A stretch of 64,000 nucleotides of DNA from JBBQXK01 sp052387255 (GCA_052387255.1 JBQTJI010000018.1:1-64000); one strand, 5' to 3'; counted from the first letter of the stretch, positions 1 through 7,968 are shown. The notes: generated from the letters alone by a model not told the origin. Numbers and translations are program-made.

Positions 1-70
1 GCGGTTTGGCGTGGGGGCGGTGGTCCTGCAGGGGCTGCCCCCCCATGTAAATGGGCGGGCGCCACCCGTC

Positions 71-88
71 GGGGGCGCGCGCGCCCCC
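71..88. repeat. 18-bp perfect GC palindrome
   Basis: GGGGGCGCG is followed directly by its reverse complement CGCGCCCCC. It lies just downstream of the stop codon of the minus-strand solute-binding protein gene, so it could act as a terminator or attenuator hairpin, but no T tract follows. Bases 1-70 hold no gene I can support. A minus-strand ATG at 44-46 could open a further gene that runs off the window, and tctB/tctA commonly follow tctC, but too little sequence is present to judge. Confidence 0.4.
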
Positions 89-99
89 ATGTCACAGGA

Positions 100-1047
100 T
101 CACTCGGTCACGCCCAGCTTTTCGCGCAGGGCGGCAAGGTCGGTCATGTCCTTGGCCACCTGCGCGGTCGCCGCCGCCTGATCCTGCCAGTAGACCAGCG
201 CGCCGGTGGTCCTGGCAATCTCCTGCGCGGCGTCCGTCGCCACGACCGCCTGAGCGATGCCCGCGATCTTGTCCTTGACCTCCTGCGGGGTGCCCTTGGG
301 CACGAACAACCCGTTCCACAGCGACGACCCGGCCAGGGCGGGCACCTGTTCGCCAAGGGTCGCCACATCGGGGGTGATCAGCGTGCGCGCGCCCGTGATC
401 GTCGCCAGCACCTTGATGTCGCCGAGGCACGACAGCACCAGTTGCGCCGTGGTGTTTATCACGTCGGCGTCACTGTTGGCGAGGGTCGAGCAGTCGACAG
501 CGTCGAAGGCCGCCTCGGCGCTGAACTTGCCGCCAAGTTCGCCCATGCCGAAGAAGGTCATCATCGTGGGTTCGATGCCGTAGCCGAAGTGGCCCAGGCG
601 CACCTCGTTCGCCTTCGAGTATTCGGCCAGTTCCGCCATGGTCGAATAGGGCGCATCGCCCTTGGCCGCGATCAGGAAGGGATAGGTCAGGAAGATGCCG
701 ACGGGTTCCAGCGCGTCGGGCGCGATCTGGGCATCGGCGCCCATGGTCTTGACCGTCGGGATGCCGACCGTGAACGACCCGACGGTATAGCCGTCGGGGG
801 CCGCCGTCGCCACCGCAAGGCCACCCACCACGCCGCCGCCGCCGGGCTTGTTGACCACGGCGGCGGGAATGCCGGTCTGGGTCTGGAATTCCTCGGCGAT
901 CATCCGCGTCAGCACATCCTCAAGGTCGCCGGGGGGCCAGGGGACGATGAAGGTGACGGGTTTCTCGGGGTATTCGGCCAGCGCCGCCCCCGACAGAGCC
1001 GCCAGCGCCACGGCAATTGCGCCAAAGGTCAGGCCAAGTTTCTTCAT
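100..1047 (-). CDS. Tripartite tricarboxylate transporter (Bug/TctC family) periplasmic solute-binding protein
   Basis: This 315-aa exported protein should bind a small carboxylate in the periplasm and deliver it to a TctAB membrane pair. Residues 1-24 form a clear signal peptide (Lys-Lys, hydrophobic core, cleavage after ALA). The mature protein opens with the family motif YPEKPVTFIVPWPPGD, followed by the glycine-rich KPGGGGVVGG segment and a late FVPKGTP motif, all typical of Bug proteins of about 320 aa. The start was chosen at 1047 because GGGGAG lies 6 bases upstream and the signal peptide begins there; the longer open frame has no such support. It is divergent from an IclR regulator over a spacer rich in inverted repeats. 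TctA/TctB partners are not visible and may lie beyond position 1. The substrate cannot be read from sequence. Confidence 0.9.
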   Translation of the reverse strand: MKKLGLTFGAIAVALAALSGAALAEYPEKPVTFIVPWPPGDLEDVLTRMIAEEFQTQTGIPAAVVNKPGGGGVVGGLAVATAAPDGYTVGSFTVGIPTVKTMGADAQIAPDALEPVGIFLTYPFLIAAKGDAPYSTMAELAEYSKANEVRLGHFGYGIEPTMMTFFGMGELGGKFSAEAAFDAVDCSTLANSDADVINTTAQLVLSCLGDIKVLATITGARTLITPDVATLGEQVPALAGSSLWNGLFVPKGTPQEVKDKIAGIAQAVVATDAAQEIARTTGALVYWQDQAAATAQVAKDMTDLAALREKLGVTE

Positions 1048-1066
1048 GCGATATCTCCCCGTTATA

Positions 1067-1095
1067 GTCGGTTCATTATGCGAACCGACGGTTCG
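1067..1095. promoter_or_regulatory. Overlapping inverted repeats, probable IclR-type operator
   Basis: GTCGGTTC (1067-1074) and its exact complement GAACCGAC (1082-1089) are separated by 7 bases. The second arm also pairs with the next half-site: CGAACC (1081-1086), 3-base spacer, GGTTCG (1090-1095). Three GGTTC/GAACC half-sites therefore lie in 29 bases, 20 bp upstream of the solute-binding protein start. IclR-family regulators commonly bind such sites in the shared spacer. The assignment to the neighbouring IclR gene is inference. Confidence 0.55.
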
Positions 1096-1104
1096 AAAAA
1101 CAGA

Positions 1105-1131
1105 TTGACAGAGGACCCGCCGATCTGTCAA
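1105..1131. promoter_or_regulatory. 8-bp inverted repeat built from two opposed TTGACA boxes
   Basis: TTGACAGA (1105-1112) and TCTGTCAA (1124-1131) are perfect complements around an 11-base spacer. Each arm contains a consensus -35 hexamer, one pointing toward each divergent gene. Matching -10 boxes are weak, so this may be an operator, a pair of -35 elements, or both. Confidence 0.4.
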
Positions 1132-1146
1132 CAAAAATGAACCGGG

Positions 1147-1998
1147 GTGCTGTGGCCCCGGCGGCGGCTGTCGGAACAGCCGGAGGTGGCGGTGGCAACG
1201 GTCGGCAAAGCCCTTGATCTGCTTGATGTCTTCACCCGGCAAAGGCCGCAGGTGGGGCTGTCCGACATCGCCCGCCTGGCAGGCGTGAACAAGGCCACCT
1301 GCCACCGCCTGCTGTCCGAGATGGAATCACGCGGGCTGGTCGAACAGGTCGGGCCCGCGCGCGAGTACCGTCTGGGTCCGGCGGTGCTGAAGCTGGCCTA
1401 CCTGCGCGAGGCGGCGGTGCCGACGCGCGACGCGGCGATGCCGGTCCTGCAGGCGCTTGCCCGCGCCACCGGCGAGACGGCGCATCTGTCGCTGCTGGTC
1501 GGGGGCGTGCTGCGGACGCTGGCCTTTGCCTATTCGTCGCAGCACGGCGTGAAGGTGACGATGGAGGATGCCGACACGCTGCCCTTTCACGCGACGGCCT
1601 CGGGTGCGGCGGTGCTGGCGCACCTGCCGCCCGAGGTGGCCGCGCGCATCCTGGAGGGGCCGTTGCCGCCCCGTGTGGCGGGGGACGGGACCACGCGGGA
1701 CGACCTGCGCGAACGGATCGCCGTGGTGCAGGTGCGGGGCTGGGCCGAAACGCTGTCGACCTTCGAAAAGGACGTGCAGGGTCTGGCGGTGCCGCTGTTC
1801 GACGCGCAAGGCACCTGCATCGGTGCGGTGGCCGTGGCCGCCGCAGCACCCCGCATGACCCCCGACCTGCACGCTCGCGTCGTGTCGGAGCTGACCCGCG
1901 CGGGGACCCGGATCAACGCACTCTGGGGTGGCCAGGTGCCGCCTGCCCTGGAAACCCTGTGGCACGGCACCGCCCTGCCCGATGGAGATGCCGCATGA
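1147..1998 (+). CDS. IclR family transcriptional regulator
   Basis: The protein has an N-terminal winged helix-turn-helix (roughly residues 16-75, with GLSDIARLAGVNKATCHRLL as recognition region) and a C-terminal effector-binding domain (about 90-260). The total of about 283 aa is normal for IclR. The open frame starts at GTG 1147, but GTG 1192 is preceded at good spacing by GGAGG and would start closer to the usual IclR N-terminus, so the first 15 residues may not be translated. It overlaps the aminotransferase start by ATGA (1995-1998), implying coupled translation, and is divergent from the solute-binding gene. It probably controls both directions in response to the imported or degraded metabolite. 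Confidence 0.9.
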   Translation: MLWPRRRLSEQPEVAVATVGKALDLLDVFTRQRPQVGLSDIARLAGVNKATCHRLLSEMESRGLVEQVGPAREYRLGPAVLKLAYLREAAVPTRDAAMPVLQALARATGETAHLSLLVGGVLRTLAFAYSSQHGVKVTMEDADTLPFHATASGAAVLAHLPPEVAARILEGPLPPRVAGDGTTRDDLRERIAVVQVRGWAETLSTFEKDVQGLAVPLFDAQGTCIGAVAVAAAAPRMTPDLHARVVSELTRAGTRINALWGGQVPPALETLWHGTALPDGDAA

Positions 1999-3347
1999 AG
2001 GACGAGAACTTCCTCAAGGCCAACAACGCCCGCAGCCTGTGGCACCCGATGACCGCCCCCTCGGACAGCCAGAAGAACCCGCCCGTGATCATCACCGGGG
2101 CGTCCGGCACCCGCATCCGCGACGTGGACGGGCACGAGGTGGTCGATGGCGTGGGGGGGCTGTGGAACGTCAACCTCGGCTATTCCTGCCAGCCGGTGAA
2201 GGACGCCATCGCGGCGCAGTTGGACCGGCTGCCCTACTATTCGATCTTTCGCGGCACCTCGAACGACTGCGTCATCGAGCTGGCCGAGGCGCTGCGCGAG
2301 TTCTTCGAACCCGACGGGCTGAGCCGGGCGTTCTTCACGTCCGGCGGTGGCGACAGCGTGGAAACCGCGCTGCGGCTGGCGCGGCAGTACCACAAGATCA
2401 GGGGCGAGGCGGGGCGGGTGAAGTTCCTGTCGCTGAAAAAGGGCTATCACGGGACGCACATCGGCGGCGCGTCGGTCAACGGCAACGCCAACTTCCGCGC
2501 CGCCTATGAGCCCCTGCTGCCGGGATGTTTCCACATCCCCGCGCCCTATACCTATCGCAACCCGTTCAACGAGGACGATCCGGCGAAGCTGGCGCAACTG
2601 TGCCTGCAGGCGCTGGAGGACGAGATCGCCTTCCAGACCCCCGGCACCATCGCGGCCTTCATCATGGAGCCGATCCTGGGGGCGGGCGGGGTGATCCCGC
2701 CGCACAAGACGTTCATGCCGGGGGTCGCGGCGATCTGCCGCCGCCACGGCATCCTCCTGATCGCGGACGAGGTGATCACCGCCTTCGGCCGCACCGGGGC
2801 CTGGAGCGGCAGCCGGTTGTGGGGCGTGCAGCCCGACATGGCCTGCACCGCCAAGGCCATCACCAACGGCTACTTCCCCTTCGGGGCCGTGATGATGTCG
2901 GAAGCCTTCGCGCAGGTGTTCGAGGCGGATGACACGGGCCGCGCGATGGTGGGGCACGGCTATACCTATTCCGGCCATCCGGTGGGGGCGGCGGCGGCGC
3001 TTGCCTGCCTGGCCGAGACGCAGCGGCTGGACGTGCGGGTGAATGCGGCGGCGCGGGGAGAGGAACTTTATCAGGGGCTTCTGGCGCTGCAGGCGCGTCA
3101 TGCGGTGATCGGCGACGTGCGGGGCGGCCACGGGCTGATGCTGGCGCTGGAACTGGTGGCGGACCGGGGGACCAAGGCCGCGCCGGACAAGGCGCTGCCT
3201 GCCTTGGTGCAGGCGGCGGCCTACAAGGCGGGGGCCATGGTGCGGGTGTCGGGGCCGAACATCATCCTGTCGCCGCCGCTGGTGGTGACATCGGGGGACG
3301 TGCAGGTGATCCTGGCCGCGCTGGAGGCGGGGTTCGCCGGCCTGTGA
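1995..3347 (+). CDS. Class III (omega) aminotransferase, PLP-dependent
   Basis: A 450-aa cytosolic transaminase of the omega-amino acid/beta-alanine:pyruvate class. Visible fold-type I features are the SGGGDSVETALRLAR cofactor-binding segment, the Asp in LIADEVITAFGRTG that pairs with the PLP pyridine nitrogen, and the Schiff-base lysine (about K287) in TAKAITNGYFPFGA. It starts at ATG 1995, inside the stop of the IclR gene (ATGA). It would move an amino group from an amine or omega-amino acid to pyruvate or a similar acceptor; the exact donor is not readable. Together with the P450/glutamine-synthetase operon 250 bp away it suggests amine catabolism. Confidence 0.9.
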   Translation: MKDENFLKANNARSLWHPMTAPSDSQKNPPVIITGASGTRIRDVDGHEVVDGVGGLWNVNLGYSCQPVKDAIAAQLDRLPYYSIFRGTSNDCVIELAEALREFFEPDGLSRAFFTSGGGDSVETALRLARQYHKIRGEAGRVKFLSLKKGYHGTHIGGASVNGNANFRAAYEPLLPGCFHIPAPYTYRNPFNEDDPAKLAQLCLQALEDEIAFQTPGTIAAFIMEPILGAGGVIPPHKTFMPGVAAICRRHGILLIADEVITAFGRTGAWSGSRLWGVQPDMACTAKAITNGYFPFGAVMMSEAFAQVFEADDTGRAMVGHGYTYSGHPVGAAAALACLAETQRLDVRVNAAARGEELYQGLLALQARHAVIGDVRGGHGLMLALELVADRGTKAAPDKALPALVQAAAYKAGAMVRVSGPNIILSPPLVVTSGDVQVILAALEAGFAGL

Positions 3348-3361
3348 GGTCGGGGAAGGGG

Positions 3362-3551
3362 CCGCTCCCGCGGGCTTTGCCCTTGGGCCGGGCAAGGGGG
3401 CAAGCCCCCTTGGACCCCCTGCGCCCTGCAGGAACCCCCGTCCCCCGCCGCTGCCGCGCAGCCGCGTCGTGCCTGGCAGCGGCGGAGAAAGGGGGGCGGT
3501 CTGCCCCCCGCCTTCGGCTCCCCCCCAGGATACTTGGGGACAGAAAAAGGG
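3362..3551. repeat. Composite dispersed intergenic repeat (families B plus A)
   Basis: The 246-bp gap between convergent genes holds two repeat blocks and no gene. Block B (3362-3420) has nested hairpins such as GGGGGCAAGCCCCC. Block A (3482-3551) has a GGGGGGCGGTCTGCCCCCC hairpin, a C-rich run and a tail ACTTGGGGACAGAAAAAGG. The same B-then-A order occurs at 19013-19214, and block A alone at 31843-31918 and 56579-56638. The position between convergent stop codons suggests a transcription-termination or mRNA-stability role. Confidence 0.7.
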
Positions 3552-3593
3552 CAGCCAGAGGGCGAACCCCTGCGGTGCAGGGCATCAGGGAGG

Positions 3594-3908
3594 TCAGGGG
3601 ACGGGAACGTGCAGCACGATGCCGTCGAGGGCCGCCGTCATCCTGATCTGGCAGGACAGGCGCGAGGTGTCGGCGCGGGGGGCGTCGGTGGCGTCGAGCA
3701 TGGCATCCTCGAAGTCCGAGGGAGTGTCGGCGCGGTCTGTCCACGCCGTATCGACCTGCACATGGCAGGTCGCGCACGAAAGGTTCCCGCCGCATTCGCC
3801 GACGACATGGGGCACGCCCGCCGCGACGGCAGCCTCCATCAGGTTGTGGCCGGCGGGCACGTCGGCGGTGATCGTGGTGCCGTCGGGCAGGGCCCAAGTT
3901 GCTTTCAC
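3594..3908 (-). CDS. [2Fe-2S] ferredoxin, probable P450 electron donor
   Basis: A 104-aa plant/adrenodoxin-type ferredoxin. The cluster ligands are Cys39, Cys45, Cys48 and Cys86 (ECGGNLSCATCHV, then LSCQI), with the C-x5-C-x2-C spacing and a distant fourth Cys expected of the family. It starts at GTG 3908, 11 bp after the stop of the glutamine-synthetase-like gene, as the last gene of the P450 operon. It most likely passes electrons to the P450 encoded two genes upstream. No ferredoxin reductase gene lies in the operon, so reduction must depend on an enzyme encoded elsewhere. Confidence 0.93.
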   Translation of the reverse strand: MKATWALPDGTTITADVPAGHNLMEAAVAAGVPHVVGECGGNLSCATCHVQVDTAWTDRADTPSDFEDAMLDATDAPRADTSRLSCQIRMTAALDGIVLHVPVP

Positions 3909-3919
3909 GGTGCTGCCTT

Positions 3920-5212
3920 TCAGATGTACCAGATGTACCAGTCGCGCAGGGCGTCGCCTTCCAGCCCTGCCGTCTTGGTCACTTCCGCGCGCTTCATGTA
4001 GAGGTGGTTGTCGACCAGCCCCTCGCCCACGGCCTTGACCAGCGGTCGGTCGGCCTCGAGGTCATCAAGCGCCGCCGACAGGCTGGCGGCCACACCGTGG
4101 GGTGCGTCGTTGCGGGTGAAACCGTCGCCGGTTTCCATCGGCTGCAGGGGATAGCCCTGCGCCACCCCCAGAAGTGCGGCCTGCAGCACGGTCGCGACGG
4201 CGGTATAGGGGTTGGCCGCCGCATCGGCCATGCGGTGTTCCAGCCGCGCCTTGGCCCCGCCCTCGGCGCTGACCCGCACCGTCACGTTGCGGTTGTCGCC
4301 GCCCCAGTTGCACCAGTAGCCCGACAGCGATGCCGGTTGCAGCCGCGCATAGGACAGCGCGTTCGGGGCGATCAGCCCGGCCATGCCGCGATGGTGCGCC
4401 ATCCAGCCCGCGATGCAGCCGCGCGCGAGGTCGCCCAAGGTGGCTGGGTCGCCCCGGTCGCCGTTCGAGAGGGCGTTGTGCCCCGTCGCATCGGCGAAGG
4501 ACAGGTTGACGTGCAGGCCAGACCCGCCCTTGGCCGGAATGGGTTTCGGCAGGAAGGACAACAGGATGCCGTGATCCCAGGCCACTTCGCGCGCCATCTG
4601 GCGAAACAGCACCACCGTGTCCACATGCGCCACCGCCGTGTCGTAGGTCAGCGTGAACTCGAATTGCGGGGTGTCGTATTCGGCGGTGATGAGGTCCAGG
4701 GCCAAGCCGATGTCCTGCGCCTTGTTCCAGATCGCGTCGGTGAACCGGCGCGGATCGGTGAAGTTGCCGGTGCCGTAGACCACCCCGCCCGCGTTGTCGT
4801 AAGGCACGATGGTGCCGTCGTCGCGGCGGACGAAGGCGTAGGCCTCAAGCTCGATCCCGATCCTGGGGGTCAGGCCGCGCGCGGCCCAGGCCGCCACCGC
4901 GCGTTTCAGCGCGCCGCGCGGGCAAAGGGGCAGGGGGGTGCCGTCGGCGGCGAAGAGGTCGCCCATGACCACGCGGGTGCCCGGTTCCCACCCTGGCCGG
5001 ATCTCGGCCCCGGTCCAGCGCAGGGCCATGTCGGGAATGCCCTCAAGGCACATCGTGCCGGGGGCCTCGACCAGCAGGTCCTTGTCGTAGTGGACCGAGA
5101 AGGTCGGCTGCGCGAAGCGGCTTTCGTCGTCGCGCATCTTGGAGGCGGGCAGGTACTTGCCGCGCATTATCGACAGGTGGTCGCAGAACATGGCCCGCAG
5201 GCGATCCGGCAT
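3920..5212 (-). CDS. Glutamine synthetase family protein, probable gamma-glutamyl-amine ligase
   Basis: A 430-aa GS-fold ligase. Catalytic-domain signatures are the ATP/glutamate segment IGIELEAYAFV, GSGLHVNLS (equivalent to GSGMHVH in GlnA), WGGDNRNVTVRV and AANPYTAVATVL. It is shorter and more divergent than GlnA (about 470 aa) and has no recognisable adenylylation tyrosine loop, as in PuuA/IpuC-type gamma-glutamyl-amide synthetases, which join glutamate to an amine using ATP. The start follows GGGAGAACGCCG. It lies 11 bp after the P450 stop and 11 bp before the ferredoxin. Context suggests it masks an amine before P450 oxidation; a true ammonia-assimilating role is unlikely. Confidence 0.85.
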   Translation of the reverse strand: MPDRLRAMFCDHLSIMRGKYLPASKMRDDESRFAQPTFSVHYDKDLLVEAPGTMCLEGIPDMALRWTGAEIRPGWEPGTRVVMGDLFAADGTPLPLCPRGALKRAVAAWAARGLTPRIGIELEAYAFVRRDDGTIVPYDNAGGVVYGTGNFTDPRRFTDAIWNKAQDIGLALDLITAEYDTPQFEFTLTYDTAVAHVDTVVLFRQMAREVAWDHGILLSFLPKPIPAKGGSGLHVNLSFADATGHNALSNGDRGDPATLGDLARGCIAGWMAHHRGMAGLIAPNALSYARLQPASLSGYWCNWGGDNRNVTVRVSAEGGAKARLEHRMADAAANPYTAVATVLQAALLGVAQGYPLQPMETGDGFTRNDAPHGVAASLSAALDDLEADRPLVKAVGEGLVDNHLYMKRAEVTKTAGLEGDALRDWYIWYI

Positions 5213-5223
5213 CGGCGTTCTCC

Positions 5224-6477
5224 CTAAAGCGTGACGCGGACGGGCAGGTCCTTGATCCCGCCCACGAAGTTCGAGCGCAGAAAACGGTGGTCACCGGCAG
5301 GTTCGATGGATTTGATGCGCCGCGCAAGTTCCTGGAACAGCACCCGCACCTCGAGCCGCGCGAGCCACATGCCGAGGCAGACATGGGGGCCGCCCTGGCC
5401 GAAGCTGAGATGGCGGTTGGGGGTGCGGGCCAAGTTCACGCGGAAGGGGTCGTCGAAGGCCGCGTCGTCGCGGTTGCCGCTGGCGAACCAGTACAGGACC
5501 TTGTCGCCTGCCCGCACCGTGCGCCCGTGCATCTCGAAATCCCGCGTGGCGGTGCGGCGGAAGTAGAGCGCGGGCGTGGCCCAGCGGATGATCTCGTCCG
5601 CCATCGTGTCGTCGACCGTACCCGATTGAATCTGCGCCAGAAGTTCCGGCTGGTGGCACAGCGCCTGCAGGCCCGCCGCGATCGAATAGCGGGTGGTGTC
5701 GTTGCCCGCCGCCACCAGCAGGCAGAAGAAGTTGCGGAACTCGGTCTCGCTGATGACCGATCCGTCGGGGCCGGGTTGCAGGATCATGTGGAGGATGCCG
5801 TTCGTGTCGCCCGCCGCCGCCTTGCGCAGCATCAGGTCGCGGGCATAAGCATAAAGTTCCGCCCCTGCAGGCGAGTTGAAGGGCATCATGCGGAACTCGT
5901 CCGTCGTCATCCGGTCGAGCACATGGGTGGTGAAGTCGGGGTCGGTGTTGGCGATCAGGGCATCGCCCTTTTCCACCAGCCAGGGCAGGTCTTCGTCCGG
6001 CGTGCCGATGATCCGCCCCAGCATCCGCATCGGCAGTTCGCGGGCGATTTCCTTTGTGGCGTCAAAGGTTTCCTTCGCAAGCGCCTGATCGAGGATGTCG
6101 GCGCAGAGGGTGCGAATCTGTGTCTCGAACCCCGCGACCACGGGTTTGGAAAAGGCTTTGGCCACCTTCACCCGTGTGGCCATGTGTTCGGGCGGGTCGG
6201 TTTCCTGGAAGGTGCGGCGGGCGAGGTATTCCTCGTGGCTCTGGTCCTCCATGCGGATGCCTTTGGCCGAGGACAGAAGGTCGGGCTGGCCGTTCAGCGC
6301 CAGGATGTCGGCGTGGCGGGTGACCGACCAGAACCCCAGCCCGCCCGTCCAGTCGGTCCAGTGCAAAGGATCGTCGCGGCGCAGGCGGGCAAAGGTGTTG
6401 TGCGGGGGGCCGGTGACAAAGCTGTCATGGCTGGACAGGTCGGCCTGGCCGTCATCGGCGGGAACCCAGACCGTCAT
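5224..6477 (-). CDS. Cytochrome P450
   Basis: A 417-aa soluble bacterial P450. The I-helix oxygen-binding motif is LLVAAGNDTTR, the K-helix ExxR is EIIRW, and the heme-binding loop FGQGGPHVCLG carries the thiolate Cys at about residue 368. The two-Gly-Pro form of the heme loop is typical of several bacterial steroid, terpene and alkyl-chain P450s. It is first gene of the operon P450, GS-like ligase, ferredoxin. The start at 6477 is preceded by GGAAG. A 16-bp palindrome lies 47 bp upstream in the spacer shared with the divergent amidotransferase gene. Probable role: hydroxylation or N-dealkylation of the gamma-glutamylated substrate; substrate unknown. Confidence 0.93.
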   Translation of the reverse strand: MTVWVPADDGQADLSSHDSFVTGPPHNTFARLRRDDPLHWTDWTGGLGFWSVTRHADILALNGQPDLLSSAKGIRMEDQSHEEYLARRTFQETDPPEHMATRVKVAKAFSKPVVAGFETQIRTLCADILDQALAKETFDATKEIARELPMRMLGRIIGTPDEDLPWLVEKGDALIANTDPDFTTHVLDRMTTDEFRMMPFNSPAGAELYAYARDLMLRKAAAGDTNGILHMILQPGPDGSVISETEFRNFFCLLVAAGNDTTRYSIAAGLQALCHQPELLAQIQSGTVDDTMADEIIRWATPALYFRRTATRDFEMHGRTVRAGDKVLYWFASGNRDDAAFDDPFRVNLARTPNRHLSFGQGGPHVCLGMWLARLEVRVLFQELARRIKSIEPAGDHRFLRSNFVGGIKDLPVRVTL

Positions 6478-6524
6478 GCCATTCTTCCATTTCCGCTTGT
6501 ACTGTCGGCTCTTTATAAATATGC

Positions 6525-6540
6525 TTTACACGTCTGTAAA
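6525..6540. promoter_or_regulatory. 16-bp palindromic operator between P450 and amidotransferase genes
   Basis: TTTACA (6525-6530), CGTC, TGTAAA (6535-6540) is a perfect inverted repeat in an AT-rich 80-bp divergent spacer. A TGTAAA half-site also occurs at 7912-7917, upstream of the gntR gene. FCD-type GntR proteins bind short palindromes with A/T-rich edges, so the nearby GntR protein is the natural candidate. This is inference from position and symmetry. Confidence 0.55.
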
Positions 6541-6556
6541 TATGCAAAATGAGCAC

Positions 6557-7270
6557 ATGATGCACATCGCGATCCTTGTCACGAACACCGACGACAGCGA
6601 TTTTTCCCAGCATCATCCAAGAGATGGGGAAAAATTCACGGCCCTTCTGTCGCCGCTGCGGCCGGACTGGCGGTTCTCGGTGCATGTGGTGAAGGACGGC
6701 GATTTTCCCGAATCGCTGGCGGGGATCGACGGGCTGATCGTGACCGGCAGCCCCGCGTCGGTGCATGACGGTGCGCCCTGGATCGCGCGGCTGCTGGGCC
6801 TGATCCGGCAGGCGGCGGGGCGGGGGGTGCCGGTGTTTGGCGCGTGCTTCGGGCATCAGGCGGTGGCGGTGGCTTTTGGCGGGACGGTGGAGCGCAATCC
6901 CGGCGGCTGGGTGCTGGGGCTGGTCGGGACGGTGCTGGAAGGGCAGGCGATCCGTCTGTACGCCGCGCATCTGGAACAGGTGGCGAAGGTGCCGCCCGAT
7001 GCCCGGGTGATCGGGGCCTCGCCGGGGTGCCCGGTCGCGGCGATGCGGATCGGGGCGCATGTGCTGACGACGCAGTACCACCCCGAGATGACGCACCGAT
7101 TCATCGCGGCGCTGGTCGAGGAACTTGCGGCCACGCTGCCGCCCGAGGTGATCGCGGCGGCCCGTGCTTCGCTGGCGGACGAGGCCGAGACGGGGCGCAT
7201 CGCCGAGGTGATCGCGGCGTTCTTCGAGGGTCAGGACAGCGCCGCCAGCAGGTCCATCGCCGTCACCTGA
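6557..7270 (+). CDS. Class I glutamine amidotransferase domain protein
   Basis: A single GATase-1 domain of 237 aa. The catalytic nucleophile is Cys97 in GACFGHQ, with the catalytic His in QYHPE. Free-standing GATase-1 proteins include GMP-synthase-like proteins of unknown partner and, more distantly, gamma-glutamyl hydrolases. Here it may release glutamate from a gamma-glutamylated product made by the GS-like ligase across the divergent promoter; this is inference. ATG codons at 6557 and 6560 are both possible, and neither has a strong ribosome site. The longer open frame upstream overlaps the P450 gene and is not supported. Its last 40 bp overlap the end of the convergent gntR gene. Confidence 0.85.
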   Translation: MMHIAILVTNTDDSDFSQHHPRDGEKFTALLSPLRPDWRFSVHVVKDGDFPESLAGIDGLIVTGSPASVHDGAPWIARLLGLIRQAAGRGVPVFGACFGHQAVAVAFGGTVERNPGGWVLGLVGTVLEGQAIRLYAAHLEQVAKVPPDARVIGASPGCPVAAMRIGAHVLTTQYHPEMTHRFIAALVEELAATLPPEVIAAARASLADEAETGRIAEVIAAFFEGQDSAASRSIAVT

Positions 7271-7881
7271 TCGAACTGCACATGGCGCGCCATCAGCGCC
7301 TCGGCCTGCGCCCCGTCGCGGTCGGTGATCAGGGTGGCGATGCAGCGGTGTTCGGCCGCCGAGGCGGCGATGACGCCTGCATAGGCATAGCGCGCGCGGT
7401 AATAGGCCAGCAGTTTCCGCGCGTTGGTCTTGATCATGTCAAGCAGGAACGGGTTGCCCGACGCCTCGGCCACGGTCGCGTGAAAGCGCAGGTTCAACTG
7501 GTAGTAGCCGTCCGGGTCGCCGTCGCCCTTCTGTGTGGCGTGCGTTTCGCAGGCGGCGACGGCGCGTTCCAGCGCCTGTGCGCCGCCGACCGACAGCCGC
7601 CGCGCGGCAAGGCCCGCCGCCTGCCCCTCAAGCTTGCCGTGGACTTCGAGGATCGCCAGGAACTCGGGCAAGGTCGGGCGGAACACGGTGGCCCCCTTGC
7701 GCGGGTGGCGGCGGATCAGGCCCATGGCCTCGAGCTGCAGAAGCGCCTCGCGGACGGGCGTGCGCGACACGGCAAAGGTATCGACCAGTTCCTGTTCGTC
7801 GATGGCATCGCCGGGGTTGAGCTGGCCGAGGTCGATCCTGGCCAGGATTTCGTGGACAAGGTTCGGGGTCTGGCGGGTCAT
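7231..7881 (-). CDS. GntR family regulator, FadR/FCD subfamily
   Basis: A 216-aa regulator with an N-terminal winged HTH (about residues 5-70, including VSRTPVREALLQLEAMGLI, the family signature) and a helical FCD effector domain (about 75-210). The FCD metal-ligand pattern shows as RFHATVAEASGN and later EHRCI. It is convergent with the amidotransferase gene and overlaps it by 40 bp. It probably represses the P450 and amidotransferase transcripts and responds to an organic acid intermediate. A TGTAAA element like the operator at 6525 sits 31 bp upstream of its start. Confidence 0.93.
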   Translation of the reverse strand: MTRQTPNLVHEILARIDLGQLNPGDAIDEQELVDTFAVSRTPVREALLQLEAMGLIRRHPRKGATVFRPTLPEFLAILEVHGKLEGQAAGLAARRLSVGGAQALERAVAACETHATQKGDGDPDGYYQLNLRFHATVAEASGNPFLLDMIKTNARKLLAYYRARYAYAGVIAASAAEHRCIATLITDRDGAQAEALMARHVQFDQVTAMDLLAALS

Positions 7882-7968
7882 GGGCCAAAGGGTGGCGGGT
7901 TCGGCGCGGTGTGTAAAGCCATGTGGTTGCGGACGTTGGCTTAATCGGCGGGGAGGGGGCAGAACGGG

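Noticed and set aside
1..48. Possible start of a tctB-like gene on the minus strand at 46
   Set aside because: Only about 15 codons are visible, no ribosome site is evident, and the residues do not look like a TctB membrane start.
100..1305. Long 5' extension of the solute-binding protein
   Set aside because: The first 86 residues have no signal peptide and cross the regulatory spacer and the IclR start. The GGGGAG and signal peptide support position 1047.
1587..3395. 602-codon minus-strand frame opposite the IclR and aminotransferase genes
   Set aside because: The plus-strand proteins have clear domains, starts and coupled overlap. The antisense product is His/Arg/Pro/Gln-rich with no recognisable motif.
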